Positions 48,720-60,310 of a stretch of DNA of 64,000 bases are shown piece by piece. The notes under the pieces are model-generated. The model did not search any database. It had not been told where the DNA came from and was given only the letters and a program-made list of their open reading frames with translations. A program made the translations under genes and the position numbers. This stretch comes from Diphasiastrum complanatum (taxonomy: Eukaryota; Streptophyta; Lycopodiopsida; Lycopodiales; Lycopodiaceae), in the NCBI GenBank assembly GCA_029204225.1, contig CM055099.1, forward strand, positions 55,736,386 through 55,800,385, read 5' to 3'. Numbering within the stretch: the first letter of the stretch is position 1; each line of letters begins with the position of its first letter.

Positions 48720-51200
48720 CAAGTGAAGCTGCAGTATTCAAAATGCATGTCTTCGCTCCATTTAAGATTGTCAGAGTAACAGTCTGGTGGCCTTCTTTGT
48801 CTCGTTGACCTTCTAGGTTCGTTTCATCGCTGCTCGAACGTTTCTTATTTGTGAGGTTGATCTTCTTCTTCCTGCTGCTCTGGAGTCTGTGGCTCTGTAT
48901 TCTGGTTTGATATCTGTCCTCGATCTCTCTCTTGAATAGGTAGCAGTGTGAAGATCTCATGGCCTCTTTTGTCTTTTAGTCCAGGGAATGTGGACTCATC
49001 GAACTTCACATCTCTGCCCGAAACAACCTTCTTTTTGGTTGGATCGTAGAGCCTGTACACCTATGTTCCGTTCGAGTAGCCGACCATGATTGTTTGTTCA
49101 GATTTGTCATCGATCTTGTTTCTTCTTTTTTTTGGAATGTGCTTGTATGATGCACATCCAAACACTCGTACATATGACAGATCAGGCTTTCTGCCTGTCC
49201 ACATTTCGTATGGTGTTTTGTTTTCTAGCGCTGTCGTTGTAGATATGTTATGTAGGTGTACAGCTGCAGCTATTGCCTCAGTCCAGAATTGACCTGGGAA
49301 TTGAGCCTATGCCATCATGCATCTGGCTCCTTTGACTACCATTTTGTTTCTTCTTTCTGCTACGCCATTGTATTCTGGTGTGTATGTAGGAGTGAACTGG
49401 TGTTCTATCCCCTGTTCTTCACAGAATCTTGAGAATTCTTTACTTTTGTATTCACCTCCGTTGTCCGATCTAAGGATCTGTATCTTTTTTGAGGTGTGTC
49501 GCTCTACAAATGCCACAAACTTCTTGAAGGAATCATACACTTTAAATTTCCTCTTTAAGTAGTAGATCATGGTCATCCGACTGTAATCATCTATGAACGT
49601 CAGAAAGTATCTTGAACCTGAGAGCAAACCCATCTTCGTCGGTCCACAAACATCAGAGTGGATGAGCTCAAGAACTTTCTTGGCTCTTCTTCTCTCATGC
49701 GTGAATGGATTCCGATGTTGCTTGCCTTTCTGACAAGCTTCGCAAAACTCAATTTTGGGCCATGTCTTGAGACCTGTGACCATGTCTTTTCTGCTCATGT
49801 CATACAAGCTCCGCATGTTTAGATGATACATTCTCCTATGCAAGAGCTGATCTTCATTTTCTAAAGCATTTAATATGCTATCAGAGTTGCTGATTATTTT
49901 GGCCTGGAAGAGGTTTCCTTCTCTGCATCTGACTGTCAGCAACTTGTTTGTCATCTTCTCGATCATGCAGCATGTGTTGCCGTCAAACAAAACTTGAATG
50001 CCAAGATCTGCCATCTTGGAGATAGATAGCAAATCTTTTCTGAGTCACATAGAGTGCTCCTAGCAGCTCTACTTGGTCTGACAGTGTTTGTAGCTGTAGA
50101 ATGCTGATGCCTTTGACATCGTGTCTGCTCCCATCACCTAGAATCACTACTTTGTTGTCTTCGAGCTCTCTGAAGGCGATCAAGATCTTCTTGTTGTAGG
50201 TTAAGTGAGATGTTGCTCCTGAATCAATGACTACATCGTAGTCGTGTTCAGTGTAGCTCGTTGAAGCTTCATCGAGTATCGTGAAAGCTTCATCACCTCT
50301 GTCAGCATCCTTTGATGACTCTGCAACATTAGCTTTTTCAACTTTGTTCTTTCTTTTTGGGTTGAATCTACAATCGTATGCAGAATGCCCTTTCTTCTTG
50401 CAATGCATGCAAGGTATTGCTGGATTGAACCACCATTTGTTGGTTGTATGGCCTAGTTTGTGGCAGTGATTGCAGGAAAAAGATTGGTGATTCGAGGACT
50501 TCGTCTTCTCAAATCTTGGCTTGTTCTTGTTCTTCTTCTTTCCTTTTGTGAAGAGAGCCTTCTCTTGATCACTGCTTCTCTCTCCTTCATCTCTCATCAG
50601 TCTCTCATCAACGACAAGACTGACTGCTTTGTTGAATGTCATATATGGTAGACTCAGTATGAGCATTCTCAATGGTTGATAGGACATCGATAGAGATTTC
50701 ATGAAGTACATTAGCTGCTGTGGTGCTGTGACTTGGTGCTCTTCTCCTGATGTAGCGAGCTGAGCGAAGATCGTTCTGATCTTTTCAATGTGCTAATCCA
50801 AGTGGTTGCCATCCCATCGTATGGATTGCAGCTGATTGTGAAGGTGCATGACTGAAGCTGCAGTCCTCACTTCATACTTCTGCTTTAATCTTTTCCACGT
50901 TGCATGGCTGCTTTTGTAGTCTTCAATCTACATGAGTAGATCTTCATTTATGGACGAAATAATGATCGCCATTGCACGCTCATCTTTTCTGATCCATTAG
51001 CTCTCCTCGGGTCTCCGTCTGGAGGCTACACCTCTGAGAGTTCGGTCACCGACCAGATGCCTTTGCCCTTCAAAAGTGTTTTGATGTGAATTTCTAGATT
51101 TTTTAATTTGCACCATCAAGACTGATTGCCACTCTTGTCTGGATTGTTGTAGCCATATTGTGTTGTCTAGAAGAACCACTACTGGGATATTAGTAGTGAA
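48720..51200 (-). pseudogene. gag-protease-integrase of the nested copia
   Basis: Minus-strand order from right to left: Gag N-terminal part with stops (to about 50712); Gag C-terminus with two knuckles, CNHCHKLGHTTNKW (last Cys is Trp) and intact CMHCKKKGHSAYDC; protease VIDSGATSHLT (about 50215-50250); integrase with CEACQKGK, LIHSDVCGP, FLTFIDDYSRMT, RSDNGGEYKS and GVAERRN (49307-50032); and a linker with KKKVVSGRDVKFDES (to about 48720). A frame change separates protease from integrase near 50030. The protease and integrase catalytic residues that can be seen are kept. Confidence 0.9.
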
Positions 51201-51221
51201 AACCTGTCAGTTCTGATACCA

Positions 51222-52079
51222 TGTCGTGAAAGCGAAGACTATTCAGTGTCGCGATAGCAAAACTGTTTCTTTTCGTTTTCGTTTTCGTATTCGCAAACGA
51301 TTTTGTGTCTTTGAATTTTCTTTTGCGCGAAAGCTGCACAGGATCTAGACACGCGACTACACATCACAGAACACATTCTATTCTAGCAATAAAGACAGAC
51401 AGCACAAGACAAGGAGATGCACGAAAATAGAACGACTGTATTATTAGTTTACTTTTAGAGCGAGATCGTCAGTTTCTCGCTCGTTGGCGGAATGACACTC
51501 TATTCTTTCATTGTGTTCTGGTCGTTGGCAGACTTTCATGCACAGCTCTATTGTTTCTAGTATTTTTCTTTTCTTCTCTACTTGCTACCTCTCTCTCTCT
51601 CTCTGTCTCTTCCAGAAAAATTTGACCTATTTAGATCTCTTGTTTATGATCCAAAAAGGATAGTTTATACCTCCACAGTGTGGAGTTTACAAGATGGCTA
51701 AACATAGAAATCACAAGACTAGTCAATTAATCACAACGCTAATCAATTAATCAGTTACTCTTCGTCGTTACCACTTGTTTTGCCTTGGCGTGAAGTCTAC
51801 GACTCCAAGCCCGTTGAGCTGCTAGCTGGCAGCGCGAAAGATTTAACTTCGTTTGTTTCGTTTCCTTTGTTTCTTTCCCTCTTTTCATTTCTTTCGTAAT
51901 CTTTCATTTTGCATCCCTTTGCGGTTTGCGGTCTTGAAGGTATGTTAACGATTCACGAATGATTCACGAACTGTTCATGCTTTGAGTCAACGCACGTTGA
52001 CTACCGCGAATTGTTCTTGTTTGACCTTCGCTTCATGTTCGTGTTGCGACAAAGTTGCAGGAGTTCACCATTTTTGACA
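51222..52079 (-). repeat. full 5' LTR of the nested copia
   Basis: 858 bp, beginning TGTCGTGAAAGC and ending TTTTTGACA on the plus strand. The ends form a short TGTC/GACA inverted repeat. It includes a short CT tract at 51589-51606. Confidence 0.92.
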
Positions 52080-52084
52080 AGAAA
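52080..52084. repeat. target-site duplication, right copy (AGAAA)
   Basis: AGAAA follows the CA end of the nested element. Removing the insertion and one copy puts the host RNase H frame back in register across the site. Confidence 0.9.
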
Positions 52085-52518
52085 ATCAACTTTTGGATTT
52101 GTATTTTTATACAACCAAGGCCCAATCTCATGGAACAATCGGAAGCAGACCTCAGTTGTATTATCATCAACAGAATCCGCATACATGGCTGCCACAAATG
52201 CAAGCAAAGAGGCGATCTAGGCAACTACTTGCAGACCTCAATCTTACACAAAGGCTTCCTACAACAATCTATTGTGACAATCAAAGCACAATAGCGCTTT
52301 CAATCCAAGATTTCACTCTCGAAACAAACATATAGAAATCAGGTATCATTACCTTCGAGAGAAAGTGCACAGTAAGGAAGTAGAATTGATCTTCTACAAA
52401 ACAAACTACATGGCAGCAGATTACTTCACAAAAGCTCTATCAAAGGAGCAACATCTCAGATTTAACGATATGTTAAATCTGAAGTTCAAAGTTTTTCAGG
52501 ATCCACATTAACGGGGAG

Positions 52519-52640
52519 TGTTAGATTTTTTATGCTAAGTCTTAAACAAATCGTTCAAACCGAAGGCCGACTTCATATTTTCAAACCATCACATTTTTTT
52601 CCTTTCTTTTACCTTGCAAAATCTTCCACTATGTCATATG
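52519..52640 (+). mobile_element. start of the 3' LTR of the larger copia element
   Basis: TGTTAGATTTTTTATGC follows the polypurine tract at 52519. The LTR cannot be followed beyond about 52640, where gypsy-like coding sequence on the other strand appears. Confidence 0.5.
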
Positions 52641-53076
52641 AACGATGTCTAAGTGTGGCGACGGGTCTCTAGGTACCTCATTACTTATGATTGGATCTGA
52701 GAACGTTACTTTTATAACTTCTTCGTTTCTTCGTCTAGGAGTTTCTTAGCCTCTAAACTAATATATGGTTCATAGTATTTTTCAATAGATCTATCAAAGT
52801 CTGGGTCTTTAGGAATTTCTGTGATTTGCTCTGCAGGTTGCGTTTTAGTTGTCGCGTTTTTTGCGCTTTCTGCAGTTTTCACAAATTTTTATCCTTCTTA
52901 GTTTTCTTTTTATCTCTAAGAGGTGGCATATTCTTCCTACTTCTGGTTGTAACTTTATTTAAATTTAAGTCTAATTGAGGCCAATCTTGGTCTTGATTTT
53001 CTACAATCTTGGACTCTACTTCTATCCTTTGGACTTCCATGTCAGTGTTAGCTTTAGATGGTCGTGGCTCATCTAA
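52640..53076 (-). pseudogene. gypsy gag-pol linker region, left part of a split element
   Basis: Reading leftward from 53076, the frame encodes LDEPRPSKANTDMEVQ, LNKVTTRSRKNMPPL and, after a frame change, PDFDRSIEKYYEPY. It is acidic/basic low-complexity of the kind found between Gag and protease in plant Ty3/gypsy elements. It is the continuation of the element at 57176-59093; the copia at 53077-57170 lies between. Nothing of gypsy protease, RT or integrase remains to the left. Confidence 0.55.
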
Positions 53077-54175
53077 TGGGGCAAGGGAGAATAGAGAACA
53101 AGAGGGAAGAAGAGAGCAAGAATATTTGCAGAACAGCTTTCCCACTACAATGGGCTGCTAGATGCAAAAACAGTCTAATAGAATGTTTATGCTAAGTATA
53201 GTCACAGCTTAAGTGTTCTGGTGCCCAACATGATCTTATGAATTAGTTTATACTCACAAAAACAAAATGAGTACAGTCCACCAAAGAGATTAGAAATGGT
53301 TTGTGTGTGGTATTACTAAAAAATGGATTTAGTAAGAAGTTTAGTTCTGAAATCGAGTGACAGAGCAGTATGATAGCAGAAGTTCCTCGGGCGTTAAAGT
53401 CAGCCATCGTCTGATCACAAACCAAGGAGTCATAGACATCCATGTTTTGATCAGAGTGAGTGAACAAATGTTATCAAACAGCAATGAAGTGCATTCAAAT
53501 CACAACAAGCATTCATCTATGTTATACACAGATAGAAAAATGCATTGTTGCTATATTACACTGAAGCACAACAAAATAGCGGTTACAACCAGAATGACAG
53601 CGTAACTGGGAGGCTCAAAATCATTCGTCTCATGGATGGAGCATCACGTAGAGTGTGCCTGGATGATCCATTTATATATTTCATCCATGTATTAACTATA
53701 GTAAATATTTGTCATCTAATTAGGTAAGTCGTTGTACTTGGAAGTATTTGGCTTTTGTGACAACTATACATAGTATATATGGTCAACAAATCAGGAATGT
53801 TGACGCGGACGAGGATGCTGCAAATCTCTCACTTTGCATTTTACGTGAAGTGGCTTTCTCTCACTTCGCATTTTACGGGAAGTGTCTGGAACGTTCCTCG
53901 TTGAAAATAGACAAACTTCGAGTTTTTTCTCTCTCCTTGAGATTTTGCGAAAAAGGCCGATAGTGCCCTTATAAAGGCAAAGGTGTCTTTAAAACAGTTT
54001 CACATAATTTAATTTCTTCAAAATAGTTGAAAGGAAGAAGCCGAAAGCAAGTCTCACATTTTTCGAGATAGTGCAAAAAATCCAACATTGTTGCAAATAA
54101 TAAACTTTGCTGAAGTTGAGCATTTCGGAGAAATGTGAAAAAGTCGACACTGTCGCATTTTGGGAAAATGTGCAT
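53077..54175 (-). repeat. truncated 3' LTR of the second nested copia
   Basis: Aligns with 55980 to about 57065. Shared blocks include GGGGCAAGGGAGAATAGAGAA, GCAAAAACAGTCTAATAGAA and GTCGTTGTACTTGGAAGTAT. It ends within the repeated GCATTTTGGG-AAATG stretch, about 100 bases short of the LTR edge. Confidence 0.85.
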
Positions 54176-55908
54176 GTAGTAAAACATCTCGTTAGAGAGG
54201 TATTCGCCACCGCCATCAGTTCGGAGTACTTTCACTTTTGTAGACGTTTGTGTCTCAGCCACGGCCTTGAATATTTTGAAGCATTCAAAGGCTTCAGATT
54301 TGTGCTTAATGAACATGACTGTAGACCATCTAGAATAATCATCTATGAAAGTGATTAAATAGATTGCATGTCCTTAGGACGGAGTTGGCATTGGACCACA
54401 AAGATCGCTATGTACAAGATCCAATACGTGCTTTGTTATGATGGAATGTGATTTGAGAAACTTGCTTCTAGAGTGTTTGCCATAGATGCGTGATTTACAA
54501 AAGAAAAATTTTCTATCTAATGAAGAAGGAAAATACAATCCATCAATTAGATTATTACAATGCATATAAGAAATTGATCTTGTATTCACGTGTCCAAATC
54601 GACTATGCCACAGAAAAGCATTATCGTTTACATTTTCATGAGAGATGCTAGCTAATGCAACTGAATTAGAAATCACGTAAAGATTTCCAACTCTAGTGCA
54701 TGTAGTCAAAGTAGTATCTTCATAGAAGATTGTACACTGCTCAGATGAGAAAGTAACAATGTAGCCCTCATCAGTCATCTTAGAAACTGACAACAGGTTC
54801 TTTGACAACTGAGGTACTTGACGAACATTGGTGATATAAATAGAAAGATCATTGTTGAAAGTGATCTTGACTGTCCCTTTGTCTTCCACGTGTATGGTGC
54901 TTGAATATTTGAGATAGATGAATTGATCTCTGCTGCAAGCTGCATACTCAGTAAACCATTTCTTGTGAGAGGTCATGTGTTGGGTAGCACCACTGTCCAG
55001 GTACCAGCTATCATGGTCTTCGTTGCCACTGTTGTAAGCCATTAACAAGTGTGTATCTTGCTCCTTGAATTCTGTCATATTGGAGGAATCTAGTTGCTGC
55101 TGTTGCTTCTTTTCCTCATTGTAGATGCGGATACGACACTCTTTGATGTCGTGATTGTCTCTCTTGAAATATCTATAGAAAAGCTTCTTGCGTGGTCCAC
55201 TATTCTCACCTTGAGTGTGAGGCTTCTGCTGTTGCTGCTGCACTTGATTCTTGCCCTTGGAATAGTCTTTCTTCTTGGTGTACAGGGCCATCGATTTGAA
55301 TTTGATGGATAGGCCACTGGTCTTTCTCTGCATTTATTCTTGAAGAAGATGACCGATCACCTTTTGAAGAGTAAGGTCGGGTTCCGTGGAGATCACCACC
55401 ACAAAGTGTTCATACGACTTTGGAAGAGAAGAAAGCAAAGTCATAACGGCATCACCATCTTGAATAGCATATCCTATAGCTGATAAATGATCCATTAAAG
55501 ATTTGAAGCTATTGATGTGAGAAGTGATGGCAGTAGAATCAGATATGCTAAGAGTAAAGAACTTTTTTCTAAGATGTAATCTAGTGGTTACAGCATGAGT
55601 CTCATAGAGATTTGATAACAAATCTAATGCATTCTTAGAGGTTTTGCATGTGGTAACATGAAATATTTGGGAGTCGGCCAGATTGAGTGTAATACATGCT
55701 AAGGCCTTCTGATCTTTGATCTTCCATGCCTTTGCATGATCACCATCTTCTGGTTTCAGGTTAGAATACTACATCCCAAAGATCTCTAGAGATCTACCAA
55801 CATCATCCGGAGTTTTATCTTTTAGATATAGAAGTTAGAACCATTGAATTTGTCAATGATTCTAGCCTCGTTGGATGATGAAGATGAAGTGCTACCAATA
55901 TAAGACAT
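54176..55908 (-). pseudogene. gag-protease-integrase of the second nested copia
   Basis: Starts at ATG 55908. The UBN2-type Gag includes LHLRKKFFTLSISDSTAITS and ends near 55334. The second frame (55333-54374) has a damaged zinc knuckle (FYRYFKRDNHDIKEC; first Cys residues lost), protease WYLDSGATQHMTSH, a damaged HHCC region (FLWHSRFGHVN, then KFFFCKSR) and LVHSDLCGP. A further frame (54316 down) holds FIKHKSEAFECFKIF and RTDGGGEYLSNE, then passes into LTR sequence. Several Gag codons are stops. The protease Asp is intact. Confidence 0.88.
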
Positions 55909-55979
55909 GTTAACAGTAATACAAATAGAACAAACTTAGTCTCTCGGTTTATTTGAAGTATGATTTGATACTAATCTGA

Positions 55980-57170
55980 TGGGGCAAGGGAGAATAGAGA
56001 ACTCAAGCAGAGAAGAGAGCGGGAATATTTGCGGAACAGCTCTCCCACTACAATGGGTTACTAGATGCAAAAACAGTCTAATAGAATGTTTATGATAAGT
56101 ATTCTGGTGTCCAACAGGATCTTCTGAATTAGTTCATACTCACAAAAACAAAATGAGTACAGTCCACCGAAGAGATGAGAAATGGTTTGTGTGTGATATT
56201 ACTGAAAAATGAATTTAGTGAGAAGCTTAGTTCTAAAATAGAGTGGCTAAGCAGTATGATAGTGGAAGTTCCTCAGGCGTTAAAGACAGCCATCGTCTAA
56301 TCAGAAACTGAGGAGTCGTAGATGTCCATTTTTTGATCAGAGTGAGTGAACAAATGTTATCAAACAACAATGAAGATGTGATGCTGCTATATTACACTGT
56401 TACACTGAAGCACAGCAAAATAGTAGTTACAACCAGAATAACGACATAACTGGGAGGCTCAAAATCATTCGCCTCATGGATGGAGCATCACGTAGAGTGT
56501 GCATGGATGATCCATTTATAGATTTCATCCATGTATTAACTACAGTAAATGTTTGTCACCTAATTAGATAAGTCGTTGTACTTGGAAGTATTTGGCTTTT
56601 GTGACAACTATACATAGTATATACGGTCAACGAATCAGGAATGTTGATGCAGACGAGGATGCTGCAAACCTCTCACTTTGCATTTTATGTGAAGTGGCCT
56701 TCTCTCACTTCGCATTTTACGAAAAGTGCCTGAAACATTCCTCATTAAAAATAGATGACCTTCAGATTTTCTCTCTCTTCAGGATCTTGCGAAAAAGCCG
56801 ACAGTGCCCTTAAAAAGCTGACATTGTCTTTAAAAAGCCGACAGTGCCCTTAACAAGACGAAGGTGTCTTTTAAAAAGTTTAACATAAGTTATCTTCTTC
56901 AAAATAGTTGAAAGGAAGAAGCCGAACGTAAGTGTCACATTTTTTGGGAAAGTGTAAAAAAGCCGACACTGTCGCAAAATAGTTAAATCGTTGAACTATG
57001 TTGAAATTGAGCATTTTGGGGAAATGCGAAAAAGCCGACACTGTCGCATTTTGGAGAAATGAGAAAAATCCGACACTCTTAAAAAACATAGTCCATTTTC
57101 TACATATTGTTGCGACACTTAGTGTATTTCTGTAGACTGTTGAAAAAGTAATGTATTTCTGCATACTTGT
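55980..57170 (-). repeat. 5' LTR of the second nested copia, with GCCGACA subrepeats
   Basis: About 1190 bp. Between 56780 and 57080 the motif AAAAAGCCGACANTGYC or close variants appears six to seven times, alternating with CCCTTAA or CATTTTGGGGAAATG blocks. The left LTR carries fewer and more diverged copies. Confidence 0.75.
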
Positions 57171-57175
57171 TCTAA

Positions 57176-59093
57176 ATGCTAGTTCTTGGAAGTCTTGAAG
57201 ATGGCCAAGTCTTCAATGACTTCAAATTATTGAACTTCACATCTGAACTTGAAATTATGATAGGATTGGTTACCCTTTGTAGGAGATCAACGGGAAGCCC
57301 ATTGTAGACGTTTTTCAAATAGTTTGGTTGTCTATGTTGTGATTCCTACAGGTATTAGATGAGCAGACGTAGAACCAAAGTTGGTTTCACCTGACCCTAG
57401 ATGAATGGTCAATAAACGTGCATGAAGAATCATGAAATATAAATAGTCATTTACCAAGGAGACAACTGTGGACTTAATTTCCAACATCATCTTCTCTAGG
57501 CGTATTAATAAACTACAATTTAAACTATGGCTGTTGTGGCTGAGGACATTTGGCAGTGACATGTCCTTCACCTTTGCAATTAGTGCAAAGTGGCACATAT
57601 CCTACTGACCTCCCAGGTTCAGGACAGTCAGGCAAATAGGGACCAGGGGCTCCACAATTATAGCATGAATCGTTTACTCTTAGTGGAGGAGTGGAATCTC
57701 TTGCCCCTCCTCTACGCAAAATAGTATATTGTTGGCTATTGCGTGGTTTAGTCATAAAATTCTTTTGGTGATTATCAACCAGACAGAGGAATAATTCTTC
57801 CTCCACATAGCTGGTTTGTAAATCAGGACAACATATTTTAGAGTGTCCTTCTTTAGCACAAGCTGTATAGCAGACGTTAACATTTGATTTTGCTTTATTC
57901 CTCTTAGCTTTAACAACAGACATTTGGACTTTTAAGTCCCCCATTTCCTTCGCTAAAAGCTCTACACTTTTCCTTAATGGATTCGTCTTTTCGGACTTTC
58001 CCATTCTTCGTCTCCTATCTGACTTTTTACTCTTAGATTTCCTATAACTAGTTTTTTCTTCAGACAACGAAGAATAAGATGAAGAGTCAGAAGACTCTTC
58101 TTCATTTGTTGAATCAGATTCTAACTCAGACTCTGTAGATGAGTCTGATTCTTCTATTCTTTTATGTTTATGCTTCTTACCAATACTCTTTCTATCATTT
58201 CTTCTAGAAATTTTAGAAGTTTCATAGTTTTCTGCGGATGCTATAACATCCTCTAATGAGTTCATCAATCCTTGACGACAATACCTATCCATCTTCTTGG
58301 GGAACCATTCATTTTGCATGGGGACTGGATATTGTGCTCCAAGCTTTTCTATCAAATTCTTAACTCTTCGAGTGTACTTTCTAAGCGACTCCTTCGGCTT
58401 TTTCTCTACCGAATTAAGACGTGCTAAAAATAGTCTTGTGGAATAGCCTATATCTCTGAACTGTTTAAGAAACACTACCTTTAAATCATTCCAAGTATTA
58501 ACCATTTCCGGAACCAACTAGCTATACCAGATTCTCACCTACTTGTGTAGAAGGCCTGGTAGGATTCTAACTTTATCCTCGTCAATGTTTTGCATATCTG
58601 ATTTTGGTAGACGTGGGTGGTGCTGGATTCGCCATATTTTCAGGTGGTGGATTAGGTAGCAGATCCGGTGGATTAGATGGCTCGGAACTATGTTCAGATG
58701 GTGGCTCTGATGGTGGATCAGAATCTTGGTCAAACTCAGATTCATAACTAGAATCAGATCTATGTTCCGAAGATGAAGATTCAGATGGATTCGATAAATT
58801 GGCAAGCTCTCGTTCAAATGTATTTAAAAATGCTACGGAAGTATTGTAAATGTTATCAAACGCTTCAGGACTTAATCTTACTCTTATTGGTGAATTTTGC
58901 AGATTCTGGAAGTACAAATCGCATGCCTTTCTATAAGCTTCTAGTCATTGTATTCATTCTAAACGTTTCTGCTCAATAGTTGTGCGTGGTTGATCTCGTG
59001 GCATACATTACATGAATAAGATTCAGCGAACTTAGTACACTTAAAAATCATGAACAGATGAAGATTCGTCTCCCCGGAAACAGTGCCAAGTTA
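57176..59093 (-). pseudogene. Ty3/gypsy gag with leader, right part of a split element
   Basis: Gag starts at ATG 59004 with early stops. The next part is Ser/Glu/Pro-rich (58917-58582). A 330-codon frame (58517-57525) has the Retrotrans_gag core (WNDLKVVFLKQFRDIGYS, ESLRKYTRRVKNLIEKLG), a Ser/Glu/Lys-rich linker and two knuckles near the end: CYNCGAPGPYLPDC, then CTNCKGEGHVTAKC. The leader at 59059-59093 reads TTGGCACTGTTTCCGGGGA on the minus strand, close to the plant gypsy primer region TTGGCGCC...CCGGGGA. The frame continues in pieces to 57176 and then at 53076. Confidence 0.85.
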
Positions 59094-60180
59094 TGTGGTA
59101 GCCTAGTCATTATAGATTTTCACAAAATCAGTGAATTAAGTAGTATAAAAGGTTTGATCATTCCCCAAGAGAGAGAGAGAAATCTCCTCTTTCAGATGGT
59201 GAATGTAATATTCAAGACAAAATACTACAATGACAAATCTGGTTATCCAAAGAAATTGAGTAAATTGGCATCCAGAAACACTTATGATGAAACGATTTGG
59301 TCAAGATCTGCTGAAGGTATAGAAGGGTATGTTATCTTCCAGGCTCTTAGGATAGTAGTAAGCATTTAATTTGACAACAACAGGCAAAAAGATCCTTCAC
59401 ACATAATCTATTTGGCTTCCAATTTCTCTTAACAAGCACAAGGAATTAGTTCTTATCACAACAAGTAAACAAAGCAGAACATCAATTAGTTCTTAATCCA
59501 AACAAATAGCTCATTCTATATTAAGAGAGGTTCTGATTTAGAGTTAAGCTTAAGGCTTCGGCTAATTCTCTGCACACATTTCATTTCGAAATTCATTTTT
59601 TTAAGTGAAAACTTATAACAAATATCTGCAACAACTATAGCATCGCTTATATAGTTTTTATATTGGAATCTATTCTACCATAAAAGTCATAAGATGCACT
59701 TTCTCTGAAGCCTTTATGAGCAACTAAATTGTGTACAAGGAACTTTGATTTTTCACACCCAGAATTGGACTTTACTCTAAATTTAACATTTGGGAACTAC
59801 TAATCATGAATGTGTCTACTAATGGAATATTATATATATTGTCCTCAACATTTCCGAAATTCAAAATCATAGCAGCCTACTATAGGTTTTCAAAATAATT
59901 GTCCTTACATAGTTTGATGCAAAGGAGAAGTTACCCTTATGTAGAATTCAAATGGGTCCAACAAATGCCACTGTTGTGATAACTTGAGATCTCATAAGAT
60001 GTCAAGCAATAGTGCGTGGCATCTCCACCTTTTATGAGAATTTTTTTTAAATGATTGTGCACTCTAGCAATGGGAGGAAGAAGGATTGCAATGATAGTTG
60101 AGAGCAAGAGAGTGATGAGAAAAGGGGGCAATAATGAACTTCCTAGAGTCCTTATGGGAGAAAGTAAGTGCAATGTTGGC
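59094..60180 (-). other. probable 5' LTR of the gypsy element, no gene
   Basis: Begins TGTGGTAGCC at about 59089-59094, just beyond the primer region, as expected for the inner edge of a minus-strand 5' LTR. The outer end is not determined because no second LTR exists here. A short GAGAGAGAGA run lies at about 59170. No coding signal is seen. Confidence 0.45.
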
Positions 60181-60228
60181 AATACTTACCCCCCACCCCC
60201 CCAAAATCTCTCTATCCCTCCCTCCCCC

Positions 60229-60280
<52 letters not shown>
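60229..60280. repeat. compound (CT)n(TA)n microsatellite
   Basis: C runs at 60190-60225 pass into about 12 CT units and then about 14 TA units, followed by TTGTGTGTG. Confidence 0.93.
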
Positions 60281-60284
<4 letters not shown>

Positions 60285-60310
60285 GTGTGAGATTTGTGCC
60301 TACACATGCG

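Larger units (their letters stand above)
48133..52079 (-). mobile_element. nested Ty1/copia element lacking RT and RNase H
   Basis: A 3947-bp minus-strand insertion bounded by TG...CA and AGAAA duplications, sitting inside the RNase H gene of the older copia element. The right LTR (5' LTR) is 51222-52079 (858 bp), with the primer-site complement GTTCTGATACCA at 51210-51221. The left LTR (48133 to about 48717) lacks the last ~235 bases that would border the polypurine tract. Between them are gag, protease, integrase and the post-integrase linker. RT, RNase H, polypurine tract and the LTR edge are all missing at one junction near 48718, consistent with a single deletion. Confidence 0.93.
44558..52518 (+). 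mobile_element. larger Ty1/copia element, decayed and split by a nested insertion
   Basis: Plus-strand order: Gag (44558; KLDGDNYH, then UBN2 MKDTQISHIRVVQTSKVAWD), an altered zinc knuckle CRYCKRTGHEIKDY (last Cys is Tyr), protease with catalytic Asp lost (WYLYSGVAQHMT), integrase (IHSDICGPM, FIDDFSRRTAT, then CTDGGGDSKF), RT (QWKAAMDTEFDSLMENQTW, catalytic YVDDTLLFSH at about 47580) and RNase H. RNase H is interrupted at 48132 and resumes at 52085 with KSTFGFVFLYNQGPISW. The polypurine tract ACGGGGAG at 52511-52518 precedes the 3' LTR. Trp and Gln codons changed to stops and several frameshifts mark it as dead. Confidence 0.92.
53077..57170 (-). mobile_element. second nested Ty1/copia element lacking RT and RNase H
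   Basis: Minus-strand element with a right 5' LTR at 55980-57170 and a left 3' LTR at 53077 to about 54175. TCTAA at 53072-53076 and 57171-57175 are putative target duplications. The plus-left end is TG; the right end is ACTTGT rather than CA, so that edge is mutated or misplaced. A weak primer-site complement TTGATACTAATC precedes the right LTR. Integrase runs straight into the left LTR near 54175, so RT, RNase H, polypurine tract and LTR edge are missing, as in the other nested copia. Confidence 0.82.

Noticed and set aside
53357-53963. Several short plus-strand frames at 53.4-54.0 kb repeated at 56.6 kb
   Set aside because: They recur only because both positions are LTR copies of the same element; no coding features.
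59058-59369. 103-codon plus-strand frame
   Set aside because: It lies across the gypsy primer region and LTR on the opposite strand and has no protein features.
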